Source of the DNA: Lepidodermella squamata
Taxonomy: Eukaryota > Gastrotricha
DNA: 64,000 nt
Direction of reading: 5' to 3'
Assembly: GCA_047495785.1 (NCBI GenBank)
Contig: JBLDXI010000032.1
Span: 806,001 to 870,000 of the forward strand
A model generated the notes under the pieces. That model did no database searches. It saw nothing but the letters and a program-made list of their open reading frames with translations, and had not been told where the DNA came from. This document shows positions 10,533-22,965 of this stretch, one piece after another. The stretch's first letter is position 1; each line of letters opens with the position of its first letter. Made by a program: the position numbers and the translations under genes.

Positions 10533-13500
10533 ATGCATCCGTCAGGCTTAATAATATTTGCTCTTCTAACGTTATGTTGCGCTGGAAATGTGGCCATGGG
10601 ATTGCGAAGCCGGTCCCATGCAAAAACCAAAGTAGCTGGAATCGAAGCGCTTTTCGAAGCCGTCAAACAAGATAACGTCACAGAAGTAGACGCTATTATC
10701 GAAGACTCCTTCCAGGGCACTCATCTGGCCGAAATTAAAAACGCTTCCGGTTGGAGCCTTCTCCACCAAGCCGCCCTGTACAACAGCACAGAAGTATTCG
10801 AACACTTGCTCCCAGCGGCTAATCGGCCGGAATCTGAAAATGACCTGAGCGATGAAGTAAAAGCAATGATTGAAGCTGTGGATAATCACAATCGTACAGC
10901 TATTTTCTACGCTACTGCAAATATTCAATCGCTTCTTTTTGATTATTTCGCGAACACTTCGCGTACTCTGTCTAACCTTTTCCAACTTCGAGATATCGGT
11001 GTGGATGCGTTCGAAAGACTATCACATTCAGCAGCTGCTGAATGGGATTTTCCGAAATTTCTACGAAACACCCTCTTCAGTGCCTTTGAAAACGCCGATC
11101 ATCGCCAAACACTGGCATGCAGAGCGGCCATTAATGGAACCCTGGGTGCTGTACAAGAAATGTTTAGGCGATCATCGTATCCAATAGATTATATCCGCTG
11201 TTTGTATGGTAACGCAAGCATAGGTTCGCCTCTTCACGCAGCTGCTTTCTATCGACACGGGGCCTATGTCAAGCTGTTGTTAGCCCATGGAGCCGGTGTT
11301 ATGGCTAGAAGCAAGCCGAATTCCGAAACCCCGCTGCATTCGTTGATTGAAGGAAGCTGCAATGATTGGAAGGATTCTGATTTGGATATTGCCGCCATGC
11401 TGTACGACGCCTCATCTGACGTCATAGAAAGCCGCGATTCGCGGGGCTTGACGCCGTTTCTTCGTGCTGTGTCTTTATCTTGCCTAAAAACGCCCCGAGC
11501 ATTGTATACGACATTCTCAGCCAATCACAGGGCTGTGGATAACAATTTCTATGGCCTTTTCCATCTAGCTTCGGAAAAATTGGCTCCAGATCTGATCACT
11601 TTGCCATTTGTGGACGTGAACGCTAAAACGGAGAACACAGGCCTCACAGCTCTTCATGTTGCAGTCTTGCAACAGAAAAGCGTCAAATTTATTAGGCTTT
11701 TGTTGAATCACGGCGCAGAAAGAAATGCAGTTGACAAATCACTCAATTCGGCAGTTCATCACGCTATTATAGAAAATAACACTGAGGCATTCAATTTATT
11801 TCTCAAAGATACTAAATTCGAATTCAGACTTCGGAATGCACAAGGAGAGACGCCGCATCACCTCGCCATTAGGCTCGAGCGACCACACATGGCTGAGCGG
11901 ATTTTCAATTTACTCGGCGAATCGTTGCTTGATGATTCGACGAGTGGCACCAACAACAATTCGTTGAAAGAAGTTTCACCGGCAACAGTTGAAGAAAGTG
12001 GGTTTTCCTACTCCTTCCTCGTTCTAACGAGGTAGTGTACTATCCGCCCTAAACGTTATTCGAGCATGACACTTTTGAGGATTGCTCACAATTAGGCGTC
12101 ACATATAATTCTATTCTTTACGGTCTCAGATAGTGAGCATTCAAGTAACTGCTTTCATTTTACTGTTTCGCTTGATAGAAATGGCCGCGATACGTTCTGC
12201 CATTACTGCTGCTTCAGAAAGTGCGATTTTATCGTAAATTCCTGTAGTCAGCATAACTTAAAGGTTTGTTTGTCGCTTGTTAGAACTGGCTAAGCTCCAA
12301 TCTGCTGTTGATGCAAGAAATAGTAGGCGTAAGTATCTGCACTTCTTGGTGCCAGCTCATTATACCGCTAATAATTTCATCAGTTTCAGCATTGTGCAAA
12401 CAGAAATGCTTGAATGGGGGCACCTGCTGGGCTCGAAATAAATGCAAGTGTGCGAAAGACTGGTCTGGATCCAACTGCGAAAAATGGGTAATATTCTGAG
12501 GAATTAACATTCAAGAGTCAGCTTGAGGAGAAAATTTAAGTTTGAAGTTTGACGGAGTCACACAGAGAACCGATTTTGAATTAACAAAAATTTCGGATTG
12601 CTGTTCGCGCACAAGTCTTCTTTTACCCTCTGATTGCTGGTGAACTGCACAGAACTAAAGGGGGTCCGGAATTGAGCCTCTTATAGTCCGCGTTGTTTTG
12701 CCAACTTTTAAAATGTGGTGCCAGTTTGTTAGACCTAAAGACGAAAACTAATTAAATAGCTAGAATATATAACTGATGAGCTTTATTCTTCTGCCCAGAT
12801 TCCTGCAATTTACGAGCAATTAGCGACTGCATGTCACGCAACTGCTGACTTTTCGCAAGTGGAACGACTCGTGGCGGAGATAGACGCGGCCACTGGTGGC
12901 AACTTTGACCCCAACTGGCGCGATTCTAGGATATATAGCTCTGATGGTTTTTATATAAAATACGGCACACTGCTTCACCGCTTGATGGCGCGGGCTGATC
13001 GGCAACCTGAGCAGCGACTAACAATAGTGAAGCTGCTTTTAGACCGCGGCGCTGACGTGAATGCCGCAGAGCATTTCGAAGGTAGCGTTCCTTTGACAAT
13101 GGCGGCGAGTCATAACAGCAGCAAATTAGTGCGGCTGCTATTGGACCGAAATGCAGACATCGAAGGCAAGGGAAGCCTTGGTAGAACGGCGTTGACATCG
13201 GCGGCCCGCAAAGGTCACGTCGATTTAGTGCAGTTGCTGTTGGACCGCAACGCTGACATCGAGAGCAGTGGAAGCGATAGCAGAACGGCGTTGATAGAGG
13301 CGGCCGGCGAAGGGTACGTTGAATTAGTGCGGCTGCTGTTGGACCGCAATGCTAATATCGAGGCCAAGGAATTATATGGCAAAACGGCATTGATATTTGC
13401 GGCCTACAATGGCAAAGTCGAAGTTGCACGGCTGCTGTTGGACCGTAAGGCTGATATCGAGGCCAAGGCTGATAATGGCAACTCGGCGTTGATAACGGCG

Positions 13501-14073
13501 GCCAGCGAAGGTCGCGACGAAGTTGTGCGGCTGCTGTTGGAGCGCAACGCTGACGTCGAGGCCAGGGGAAGCTATGGTAGAACGGCGTTGATATGGGCGG
13601 CTTACAAAGGGCACGTTGAAATAGTGCGGCTGCTTTTGGACCGCAACGCTAACGTCGACGCCAGGGGAACAAACGATGGCACAACGGCGTTGATATGGGC
13701 GGCCTTCTGGGGCAAAGTCGAAGTCGTGCGGCTGCTGTTGGACCGCAACGCTGAAATCGAGGCCAAGGAAAGCGAGGATGGCAGAACGGCGTTCATAACG
13801 GCGGCCGGCAAAGGGCACGTTGAATCGGTGCGGCTGCTGTTGGAACGCAATGCTGATATCGAGGCCAAGACTAATGATGGCGAAACAGCGTTGATAATGG
13901 CGGCCTACAATGGCAAAGCCGACGTTGTGCGGTTGCTGCTGGATATCGGTGCAAATATACAAGCCACAGGTTACCAAGGAAAAGCAGCGCTCGATTACGC
14001 AATTTCTCAAGGCAGAACTGCCGTGGCCGATTTGCTGCGATCTCGAGGTGCAAGATGTGCGAAGTCTTGTTGA
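10533..14073 (+). CDS. Secreted ankyrin-EGF-ankyrin protein, copy 2
   Basis: Paralogue of the gene at 33, with the same five-exon model: 10533-11997, 12179-12220, 12284-12328, 12390-12487, 12799-14073, giving 974 aa. Order of parts: signal peptide (FALLTLCCAGNVAMG), N-terminal ankyrin domain, EGF-like module identical to copy 1, then about ten C-terminal 33-residue ankyrin repeats, at least one more than copy 1. Exon 1 lacks about 24 codons present in copy 1 around residue 145 and diverges up to residue 240, after which it is identical to copy 1 for over 600 bp. The linker-exon cysteine of copy 1 is replaced here (NSRP instead of NCTP). Intron-1 retention would stop at 12033-12035 and give 500 aa. 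Donor 1 is GTGGGT, weaker than GTGAGT in copy 1. Function unknown. Confidence 0.72.
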
Positions 14074-14516
14074 AAATCTTGTTGCCCCACATCTGGATGT
14101 TAAAGCTGTTAAGACAATCAGGATGGGTCACTTGCTGCTATCTTTAGAAATCATTTCGTGAAATGAAGGTGTTTTCAATAACGAAAAGTAAGAAATTGAT
14201 AATGAAAGCCATAAACAAATCGTATGCGGACGTTCTATATTTTTTTCCTTCGATCTATTTTTCCAACTACCTATTTTTGCTTTCAAGCAGATCAGTTATT
14301 TCGAAGGACGAATGAAGCGCAATAATCTGGTGACTTTTACTTCAGGCAGCCATGTTTAACGGTGTATGGTGTAAATAAGAGCGATTTGTTTTAATAAAAT
14401 TGTGGCTTTTGGGCGCTGAAAAGTTCATTATGGAGTGAAGTTTCATACCGAAATAGCTTCACATATATGCAATGAGAAAGTAAGACAAAAGTCCGATCAG
14501 GATAAACCGATTGAAC
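14074..14516. other. 3' flank of ankyrin-EGF copy 2, no gene seen
   Basis: The first part resembles the 3' flank of copy 1 (after 3473) with substitutions, so the duplication extends past the stop codon. Nothing else is supportable. Confidence 0.6.
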
Positions 14517-14693
14517 CGGAAAATTGGACAGATATCGCAGTTTTTGAAGCGGGCACTTGGCACTTCTACACCAAATTTCGTCTAATTGGATTGAAATTGA
14601 GTTTCAATATAATGGTGAAACTTTGATGCTGCTAAAAATTTGGCTATTTCCAAGTGCCCGCTTCAAAAACTGCGATATCTGTCCAATTTTCCG
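14517..14693. repeat. Inverted repeat with 44-bp perfect arms
   Basis: Arms 14517-14560 and 14650-14693 are exact reverse complements by eye (beginning CGGAAAATTGGACAGATATC) around an 89-bp spacer. A perfect arm of this length implies a young MITE-like insertion or a recent inverted duplication. The spacer has no recognisable coding content. Confidence 0.8.
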
Positions 14694-15039
14694 TCGACGC
14701 GTCGACCAGTTAGATGGATCGATTAGCTTTCAAAACGTGTTATGGCGGTTAAAGCTAGAACTCTTTCTGTAATGTTATGCGTTCTGTGACGTTTTCTCCT
14801 ACTAATGTTTACCGAAAACCGTAGATTGGGGTTTTCAGATAGGGACGATCAGAATTTTCAACACGTCTGAAAGCGATGTTATTGGAGTGACACTGCTCAA
14901 CGACGCTAACACCAGTAAAGAGAACGGGAATCAGCCGATGCATATTTTTCAGCCTCCACTAGAATTCTCTGCACTTTTCAATAGAAAAATCATCGGCTTT
15001 TATTCGTAAAAAATCAGTAGGGGGTTCTTCATGTAACCA

Positions 15040-15525
15040 TCAACCATTCTTAGCCGCATCCCGGCCATATACGTTAAGCCACCAGAATTTGGCGTTCTGA
15101 TCTGTCGGCGGCTGCACCCACAGCCACTTTCGGTTATTGTTCTGAGGATCCGTTATCTGCCGCTGCAGCGGCGTCCCATCTTCGAAATACCTCGCCCCGT
15201 ACCGCTGTTCAGTCGGCCGGCCGTCGTCCTTCTTCGGCTCAACTACCCACCACTGGGTGTTGCTAGCCATGCTGCCCGTATCGCGACTCGGCTTGTTGAA
15301 ATCAACAGCCTCAGGCAGGCGGGGTCCCAGCGTTTCGTTGCCAAGGCGACGCTGGCCATTCGGCAGGTATTGCGGCGCCCACCAGAAGTCGTTGCGCTCA
15401 TTCACCGGTCTCTTCATCCACATGTCATCCTCAGCCTGCTTCAACGGCCGTTGCCACATCGGGTTCCAGACGCCGAGGACCACGCTGGGTAGAATTGCAA
15501 TGGTTAGCACCGCCCCTCGCAGCAT
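15040..15525 (-). CDS. Trp-rich secreted protein, unknown
   Basis: Intronless 161-aa frame. I chose the ATG at 15525 because it directly begins a signal peptide (MLRGAVLTIAILPSVVLG); an upstream in-frame codon would add 32 residues ahead of it. The mature part has no cysteine and is rich in Trp and charged residues in a loosely repeated pattern: NDFWWAPQYLPNGQ, NTQWWVVEPKKDDGRP, RKWLWVQPPTDQ, AKFWWLNVYGRD. The repeated aromatic WW/WLW blocks at spacings of about 40 residues look like a small internal-repeat structural or matrix protein. I do not recognise a family. The gene is flanked by noncoding DNA, with fumarase in the same orientation upstream of it. Confidence 0.6.
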   Translation of the reverse strand: MLRGAVLTIAILPSVVLGVWNPMWQRPLKQAEDDMWMKRPVNERNDFWWAPQYLPNGQRRLGNETLGPRLPEAVDFNKPSRDTGSMASNTQWWVVEPKKDDGRPTEQRYGARYFEDGTPLQRQITDPQNNNRKWLWVQPPTDQNAKFWWLNVYGRDAAKNG

Positions 15526-16078
15526 TATTTTTGGTGAGGAATTTTCGCAAAATAACGCGTTGTTGAGTAGTCTGTTAAAACTTGAGTGCGTTGTCACGTC
15601 TTCGGGCGCAGGAGTAAACACCTATTATGGGTATCTGCTGCAGCAGGGTCAAGTCAACACGTGAGTTTTTTACGAACCGAGTTGTTTGCGCGGTTGCGAA
15701 AAAAACTCCGAAAATATTATTTCGCACTGCTTTGCGGTGATAACAACTTTGAAAACCGCAGGACCTCAGCTCTTCCTTAAAATTGGCAAACAACTCGCTA
15801 TACAGGCTATCGTTTATTTTATTGAATATTCCAATATTCGGCGAGACAAAGCCTCAAGGCTCAAAATAACTATAACAAGGTGTTTTTCATCTTCGTATAG
15901 ATTTCGAAATAACAATTAAGGATTGAAAGAACGGCGATACATTACTACGTAAAGTCACAGGGTTTTCACTGAATTTCTAATTCATCGATTAGGTATGCGT
16001 AAATCAATTGGTGAGTTCTTTCAGTTATTTTTAGGCAGTTTTTTTTCCATCGTTCGAGATGAGGTTATGTTCGATTAT
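15526..16078. other. Intergenic region
   Basis: Holds the presumed promoter of the Trp-rich gene and the 3' flank of fumarase, both on the minus strand. No further gene seen. Confidence 0.6.
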
Positions 16079-19000
16079 TTAATCAGGGCCCAACATTTGC
16101 TCGGGGCGGACGACCTTGTCGAAAGTCGCAGCATCGATGTATTTCAGTTCCACAGCGGCCTCGCGGAGAGTTTGCCCTAAAACAAAACAACAAATATATA
16201 AAAATGAAATTATTTGCAAGCCTAATTTGGGGGCTTATAAAATTCAAATTTTGCGATTTTATATTTGATTGAACCTGGCAGTTGAGCTGACTAACTTAAA
16301 CTTCTATCGCATTCAAGTCCCATCGAAATCACACAACACTGATTACAATATATTTCTATAAGTCGGTCGCCTATTTTCCGAAAAAATTTCGAGGAATTTC
16401 TGAATTCACTTTAATTCAGAAAACTGCCTTTCAAATCGTTTTCAAAGGTTCGCAACAAAGAAAATTATGAGATGTGGTGGTGAGACCACATGCTTTTGAC
16501 CGTGTTAGCGATGCAAATTGAGCGTTGCGATCAAAGAAATCAAATCACGATTGCTCAACCCGTTAAAATTGACCCCTACCCAGGTATCAAAGGCAAACTA
16601 TCTCTCAGATCACTTAGCACCGATAAACTTAAATCTTTCATTTTCTAATTCAGCATATTCGATTCGACTTTCTTCCGTTATGAAGATCTTGATCCTCATA
16701 AGGTCTATGGTTGCGTGGGAGTTCAAGAACTAACTTCCGACTTTTGGCCCAACAAAATCCGATTATGAGTTCAAAGCATAAACATTTCCATTTTGATGGG
16801 TGTAAATTCTGGAGCAAAGCATTTTCGGTGTTGAAAAGTTTAAAACACTAATTTAGAATCCCAGACCCACGACATAAGAAATTGCCTCGGTTTTCAGGAT
16901 TTCTGATTCCTTTTCGCTGTTATTTCTTCGGTTGTTATACGTATGAGACACAATTTAACATCAACTTACCAGTCTTATGCGCGTGTTTGGCGATTTTAGC
17001 CGCCTTATCGTAGCCAATATGCGGATTGAGGGCCGTGACCAACATCAGCGAATTGGCGAGATGCGCAGCGATGCGATCGCGGCGCGGCACAATGCCATCG
17101 ACGCAGTTGGTCGCAAACGACCGTGACGCATCGCCCAACAGCCTGATCGACTGCAGCACGTTGCGAACAATCAGCGGCTTGAACACGTTCAACTCCAAAT
17201 GGCCATTCGCCCCGCCAACGGTGACCGCCACGTTGTTGCCCATCACCTGGGCGCTGACCATCGTCACAGCCTCGCATTGCGTCGGGTTGACCTTACCCGG
17301 CATGATGCTTGAACCGGGTTCGTTCTCTGGCAGGGACAACTCGCCGAAACCGGACCGCGGCCCGGAGCCTAGCAAGCGGATGTCGTTCGCGATTTTGAAC
17401 AGCGAAGTTGCGATAGTGTTGAGGACGCCTGAGAATTCGACCAGGGCGTCGTGCGCTGCCAGGGCTTCGAACTTGTTGGGCGCCGAGACGAATGGCAGGG
17501 TGGTCAGACGGCTGACTTCCGCGGTGACGTTGTCGGAGAAGGCCTTCTTCGAGTTGAGGCCCGTGCCGACGGCGGTGCCACCGGCCGCGAGTTCGTAGAC
17601 GCGTGGCAGGGCGCCCTGAATGCGGGCCAGGGCGTTGTTGAGTTGCTGCACGTAGCCGGAGAATTCTTGGCCCAGCGTCAGCGGAACAGCGTCTTGCATG
17701 TGGGTGCGGCCGACTTTGACGATATCCTAAAAATCAAGACATTTAAAAAGTTTTAAACGCTAAGATCATCGACCAGATAAATAACGCTTGTCCGCTAGTT
17801 CGTTAAATTTAGTCATTTCTCAAGATACATTGTAATTAGATAATATTTAATCGCTTCAACTTTTGACTTTCACATTGTTGCTTATTAATAAATTATTGCT
17901 ATGATGCCTGACACCAACCATGAGAAAAACACAGCAACTTAAAAAAAAACATCGATGACGGAACTAACAAGGTGGAATATATTGTCTGTCAAGGCCATTT
18001 CCATATCGACTGTGTTGGAATATCAAAGGATGTTTTCAAGTTTCTTGGTTTACTACATGTGATAGGATATCGACCACTAACTTAAACTATGTCAGACTGG
18101 AAAGCTATTATTGCTGGCGTTTCAGTGTCGGCTGTTGCTGTGTATGTCTTATGTTCCGAGCTATTCTGAGAACCTTGGTACGGTCGCTTGTCGAATTGAT
18201 CTGGAATGACCCAAATGCAAATGCAATTGCAGTACACTGGTCGTAAGCGTTGTCATTTTGCATTATGCGTACCTCGCAGGGTATGTTTGTAAGAGGCCAG
18301 CTAAGCTTGATAGAATTCCTTGAGTGATTCTTCTACTGGAAGATCTGCTCTATATCTTGATTGTCCCATTATCATTGCTTCATTGGAACGCCATTGGCGT
18401 TGGCTGCATGCAATGCCTGGATCAACTAGACGTTTACACATTCAAAAGACGAAATTTGTCGTTGAAAGGTGCTCAGTAAATGACTTTTGTTTACTGAGGT
18501 ATCAATCAGGGAGTACTTGATGTCACAATTGATAATAGATTGGACAATTTTGAATTCCGGTGTGGAAAAGCTAGTGAGAGCCGACGCGGAGAAGAACGTG
18601 AAGGAAGATATACGTTATACTGCCATCGCAGAGTTCGATTACGAAGTATCGATTTCAAATTCTACTAACGTTGCCATAATAAGAAGTTTCAATTAGAATA
18701 TGCTTTGGCAACCTTGGTTTCGAAATTGATGATAAGAATTTTTTTGAGGAGATTTTTTCTCCTCGATTTAGGAATTGAGCATCACGTTCGCAAGAGACTT
18801 TGAGGTATCCTCCGTTATTTGGATTCAACAACGAAATTTTGAAGTTGAACAAGGATTGCCATAATCTTTGCGACCTTTCGCTGGATTATTTACTCTCGCG
18901 ACGAGGCCCTGTCGTTTTACAACAAAACTACGGAGCGCCTGCTTTGCAAATAGAAGCGAGCTGCTAAAGGCTACATCTTCTACCAATGTGTTCATGACTT

Positions 19001-21158
19001 GCACTGCAGAAATATTTCGTTGCCTTATCCACGCTTATCCAGTTCTACTGCCGCAAAGTGTAAGTCATGGTTTTACCCGATTACACAATAGACGGCAAAT
19101 TCTACACTTGAAATGTCGTTTGCAAAGAAAGGTCTTTAGCCAATTTTACCACCAAGACACTTTTTCGATTTCGCTTCCCATTTTGACTCGATCCTTTTCC
19201 TTTTTCACGCATTTTTCTCGACAAATATTCCGTAGATCTTAATTTCTATTTGAAAACTGAACACATTTGTAGGGAATTTTGCTTGGTTGATTGAAACTAA
19301 AACACGAAATATTTTTCAACAAAATTCTGACGATCGATCATTAAATTCGAAATTTAATCAATATTTGACAGCTATCCACAACTTTTTACAAATATGCTAA
19401 AATTGAATTTATTACCTTGAATTCCTCAGATTTCTTCTTCAAAGAGTCGCGAAGTTGAGTAATAGCCGGGATGAGGGTGTTCTGGGTCTCAATCGCCACC
19501 GCAATGTGCATGGCAGTGGGGAACGAGTCGTTCGACGACTGGCCCATGTTGACGTGATCATTCGGATGCACGCTCTTCGAGCCGAGATTACCGCCCAAAA
19601 TTTGAACAGCCCGATTCGCAATAACCTCATTGACGTTCATGTTCGTCTGCGTGCCAGAGCCCGTCTGCCAGACAACGAGCGGGAAATGCTCGTCCAGCTT
19701 GCCGGCAATGACTTCATCACACGCTTTCACGATGGCATCGGCGATTTTCGGGTCGAGGCCGAATTGCTTGTTGACAGTTGCGGCGGCCTTTTTGTAGAAA
19801 GCGTAGGCGCGGATAACAGGCATCGGCATGCGTTCGCTAGGCCCGCCGATGTTGAAGTTCATCATGGAACGAGCGGTCTGGGCACCGTACAACTTGTCAC
19901 TCGGCACCTTCAGTTCGCCAAAAGTGTCACTCTCAACGCGATAGCCAGCTTCTTCTTTCTAAAAAATCAGAAAAATTCCAATAATTAAAAAAAGGAAGTA
20001 ATACAGCATGTCCTATAATCATAATACAAGGAATGGAAATGCACGGAGAAGGATCAGAAAGCCTAAAATGAGAGGGGAAGTCATATCTGATGGCCAGAAA
20101 AATCATAGAGAAATAAAAAATGTCATGAGAATAGTAATCAAGTGTGTCTCAAGTGTGAATAGGATTAAAAAATCTTACCAAGAACTTTAATCCAACCAGA
20201 TAAAAAATTAAAATTATCGAACCATTTACCATCGGGTTTCTTAAGATACATTTTCCGGTAAATTTTCAATTCATTTGGTAAAATCGTTGATGAATGATGA
20301 AAAATTCATCCAGTGGGCTTAATATAAAAAAAATTAGTTCAATTTTCTGATTTTTTCGAAATTACAAATGTTTGCGCAGCTAATGGGAAAAGTTGTAAAA
20401 GGCTCTAAAATATCGAAAAACGAAAATTTTTGAAGATAACTAGAAAATCAATCGTTAACTCTGGCCATTTATCAACCTCTCCAAAAAACGAAAAACTGCA
20501 ACCGAAATATTACTACGAAAATTCGAATGCTTCTTGACCCGCGATATCAATAGCAATATAATTTTTCATTGTTTTTGTATAAATTCATGAACAGGCAAGG
20601 CATATTTCTCAGTCTTCACAACTAAATTAACTCATCCAACTTAATTAAATTATATTGGACTAGATTTAAATTTAAACTGCGAAAAAAACTGCTGCGGGTT
20701 GAAAAACCATTCAATTTTTGCACCTCAAGCTTTTCTCTATCCATTCATCTTCAAATAAAATCAATTTAGCGTTTCACTTTTCTTTCGATAGTCATCTCCC
20801 GTCAAAGGGGTATTAAACACCCAGCGTAAATAATTGATTTTGTCCAAAATTACTTTTCCGAGGTTTTACAGCGAATCTTTTTCCCGAATTATTGATTTTC
20901 CCGTGACAACTAACTTTTCATCGCAATGACTTGAAATGACTTGACATTTCCTCCGTTATCAAGGTCACAATCTCTCTGTAGTTCCTTTTCTGGCATTTCG
21001 TAATTTAGCTCGATCGAAATTAATAAGTGGCTATCGCTTACCTTGGGCGATTCCATGAGTCTGGTTGAGTGAATAGCTCGAGATGCGTTGACGAGGAGAG
21101 GAGCAGCAGATCGCGATAGGGCTGCGAGACGGCGCGACGAAATCAAAACGACATTCAT
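16079..21158 (-). CDS. FH: Fumarate hydratase, class II, mitochondrial
   Basis: Catalyses reversible hydration of fumarate to malate in the citric acid cycle. Four exons on the minus strand: 21042-21158, 19416-19958, 16970-17726, 16079-16176; 504 aa, close to the usual animal length of about 510. Exon 1 encodes a basic, Ser/Arg/Ala-rich presequence typical of mitochondrial import (start [17 protein letters not shown]). Exon 2 begins the core ([18 protein letters not shown]) and carries [12 protein letters not shown] and the [14 protein letters not shown] block. Exon 3 contains the family signature [16 protein letters not shown]. Exon 4 ends [13 protein letters not shown] to EQMLGPD. Introns 1 and 2 are long (1.1 and 1.7 kb) and hold no gene I can see. 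An upstream in-frame ATG at 21218 exists, but the presequence favours 21158. Splice-acceptor-like TTTGCCTAG lies just upstream of the chosen ATG. Confidence 0.95.
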
Positions 21159-21779
21159 TATTATATGATGACTAGGCAAATAAATAACGCAAGGCCCTAT
21201 ACAAAAAAGGGCAAACATACGATTTTAACAGCTGCAAGGGGGACACCAGGAGACAAGTCTACAAAATTACATGCCTTCTTTATTTTTACCACAAATAGGT
21301 ACGTTCTTTTCAACTGACCGGGCCAGATATAATGTCGAGTTTAGTGGTGATGCACAACAGCCACGTCAAATCCGTGTCAAATTGGCGGAGTAATAACAAT
21401 AGTAATAATACAGCTCAACTACAATACAAACATTTATAGGCATGTTAATTTTCATTTTTCAAGGCAGTTAATTTGTCAGTCAATAAATACGGCTATCAAT
21501 GTTACGCTTTTTGTATAGATTTATAACGCATGTTTTAACGTCACAACGCGAAGAAAAAACGACAATAAAATTCAACCAAAATCACCAAAAAAACGTAAAT
21601 ACTGCTTATTAATTAAGCCGGAATAGCTACATGACTAAATGAAGATTACAACGTGATCAGTCAGTCTCAAAGTTGGAATTATCATCGGTATCAGTATTTG
21701 TTTGCACTTAAAAGCAGCAGTGAGAGTGGTTACACAATATATTATCAAGCTTATTTCGCCTCGAAGATTTTTTTTAGAG

Positions 21780-22773
21780 TTAGATCGAGAACAACTCACG
21801 CAACTGGCGAACCGTGTCCTCGGGCGACAAAACGGTATGCCCGATCACGCGCGGGTCAACAAAAATTTCGTGGTCATTACCGCCCGGCATCGTCCGATCG
21901 CCGAAGAAGTGAACCGTTTTCGGGCCGTCTCGGTTGACATGGCGCAAACAGTACGATTTATCCCAGCCCTCCGGAAAGACATCAAAACTAATCTGTCCAC
22001 CTTAAATAAAAAATTCAGGCCATTAGATGTTCAACCAAGCAAAATATTTTTCATGTATGTTCAAAACAATTACCAATAGCGAATTTAAGACCGAGATCAG
22101 GGAATTCTTTGCGCAAGGCATCACAGAATTTCGCACGAATTTTGTGAACTTTGTCGTATTCATCGAAAGCATCACGTTCCGCTTGAGTGCAACTCCGGCC
22201 GCATGGGCAAACATTGATCATACCAGTCCGGAATTCAATAAAAGTACCTCTAAAATTCCGAGAAATAGTAATTACTCAAGGAATAGAATTTTGTTAACAA
22301 ACCGCTTGAAAGGTAGCACCAGTTCAGACATGTAACGGAGACAATAATTGATGAATTTTTGGATTCTCTCCTCGCCTAGGAACGATTGAATATTTTCATG
22401 CGGCAGACGCTCGCCCTTGTGATACGCAACGAGGCCATTCTCGTTGAAAACGTAGTCGAACCGCTTAATAACTATAAAATATTGTTGGAAATTTCGAGAT
22501 TTGTCATGGTAAAATTACTGGTGAGTTCTCCGTTTTTGGATTCGCCGCCCATCTGCTCTTCGATTTTGTGAATATCTGAGCCACTAACGAGGCCGATTGC
22601 GACTTTCTGGCGCAATTTTTCCAGCGCTTCTTCGACTTCTTTCGTAACTTTCTGAAGTCAACTTCATTATTACCATGGAACATATTTTTCAATTGGCTGC
22701 TTACCCCTCTCGGTTTGGTTAAAGTTCCGTCCACATCGAACAAAACAACAGTGTTTTCATCGCGTTGAGCCAT
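21780..22773 (-). CDS. PMM2: Phosphomannomutase
   Basis: Interconverts mannose-6-phosphate and mannose-1-phosphate in the cytosol, feeding GDP-mannose for glycosylation. Five exons on the minus strand: 22705-22773, 22519-22651, 22303-22471, 22074-22249, 21780-22000; 255 aa, against about 246-262 in the family. Motifs in order: the HAD nucleophile motif LFDVDGTLT at the N-terminus, [11 protein letters not shown], the cap-domain stretch [29 protein letters not shown] with [20 protein letters not shown], and the C-terminal metal-binding [16 protein letters not shown]. All splice phases join cleanly. PMM1 and PMM2 cannot be told apart with confidence in invertebrates, which usually have one gene. 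Confidence 0.95.
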
Positions 22774-22965
22774 TGAAATCACAACAAAGTGGAAGCAAAA
22801 TTTAAAACCTATCAAATTGAAGAGTTAACAAATTAATTTAATCTTAAAAATACTACCCAGATCGCAATATCACCAGGCTTAACAAAATAATTTCAATGCA
22901 TGAAAAGGTTTTTCGTTAATAAAAAGCTTAAAAAACGGGAAATTGAGTCATGTTTTTCTCTGAAA

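Noticed and set aside
17026-17598. 190-codon open frame on the plus strand
   Set aside because: It is antisense to exon 3 of fumarase, whose protein is unmistakable. The open frame reflects codon bias of the real strand.
21653-22079. Open frames of 94-125 codons on the plus strand
   Set aside because: They are antisense to the last exons of phosphomannomutase.
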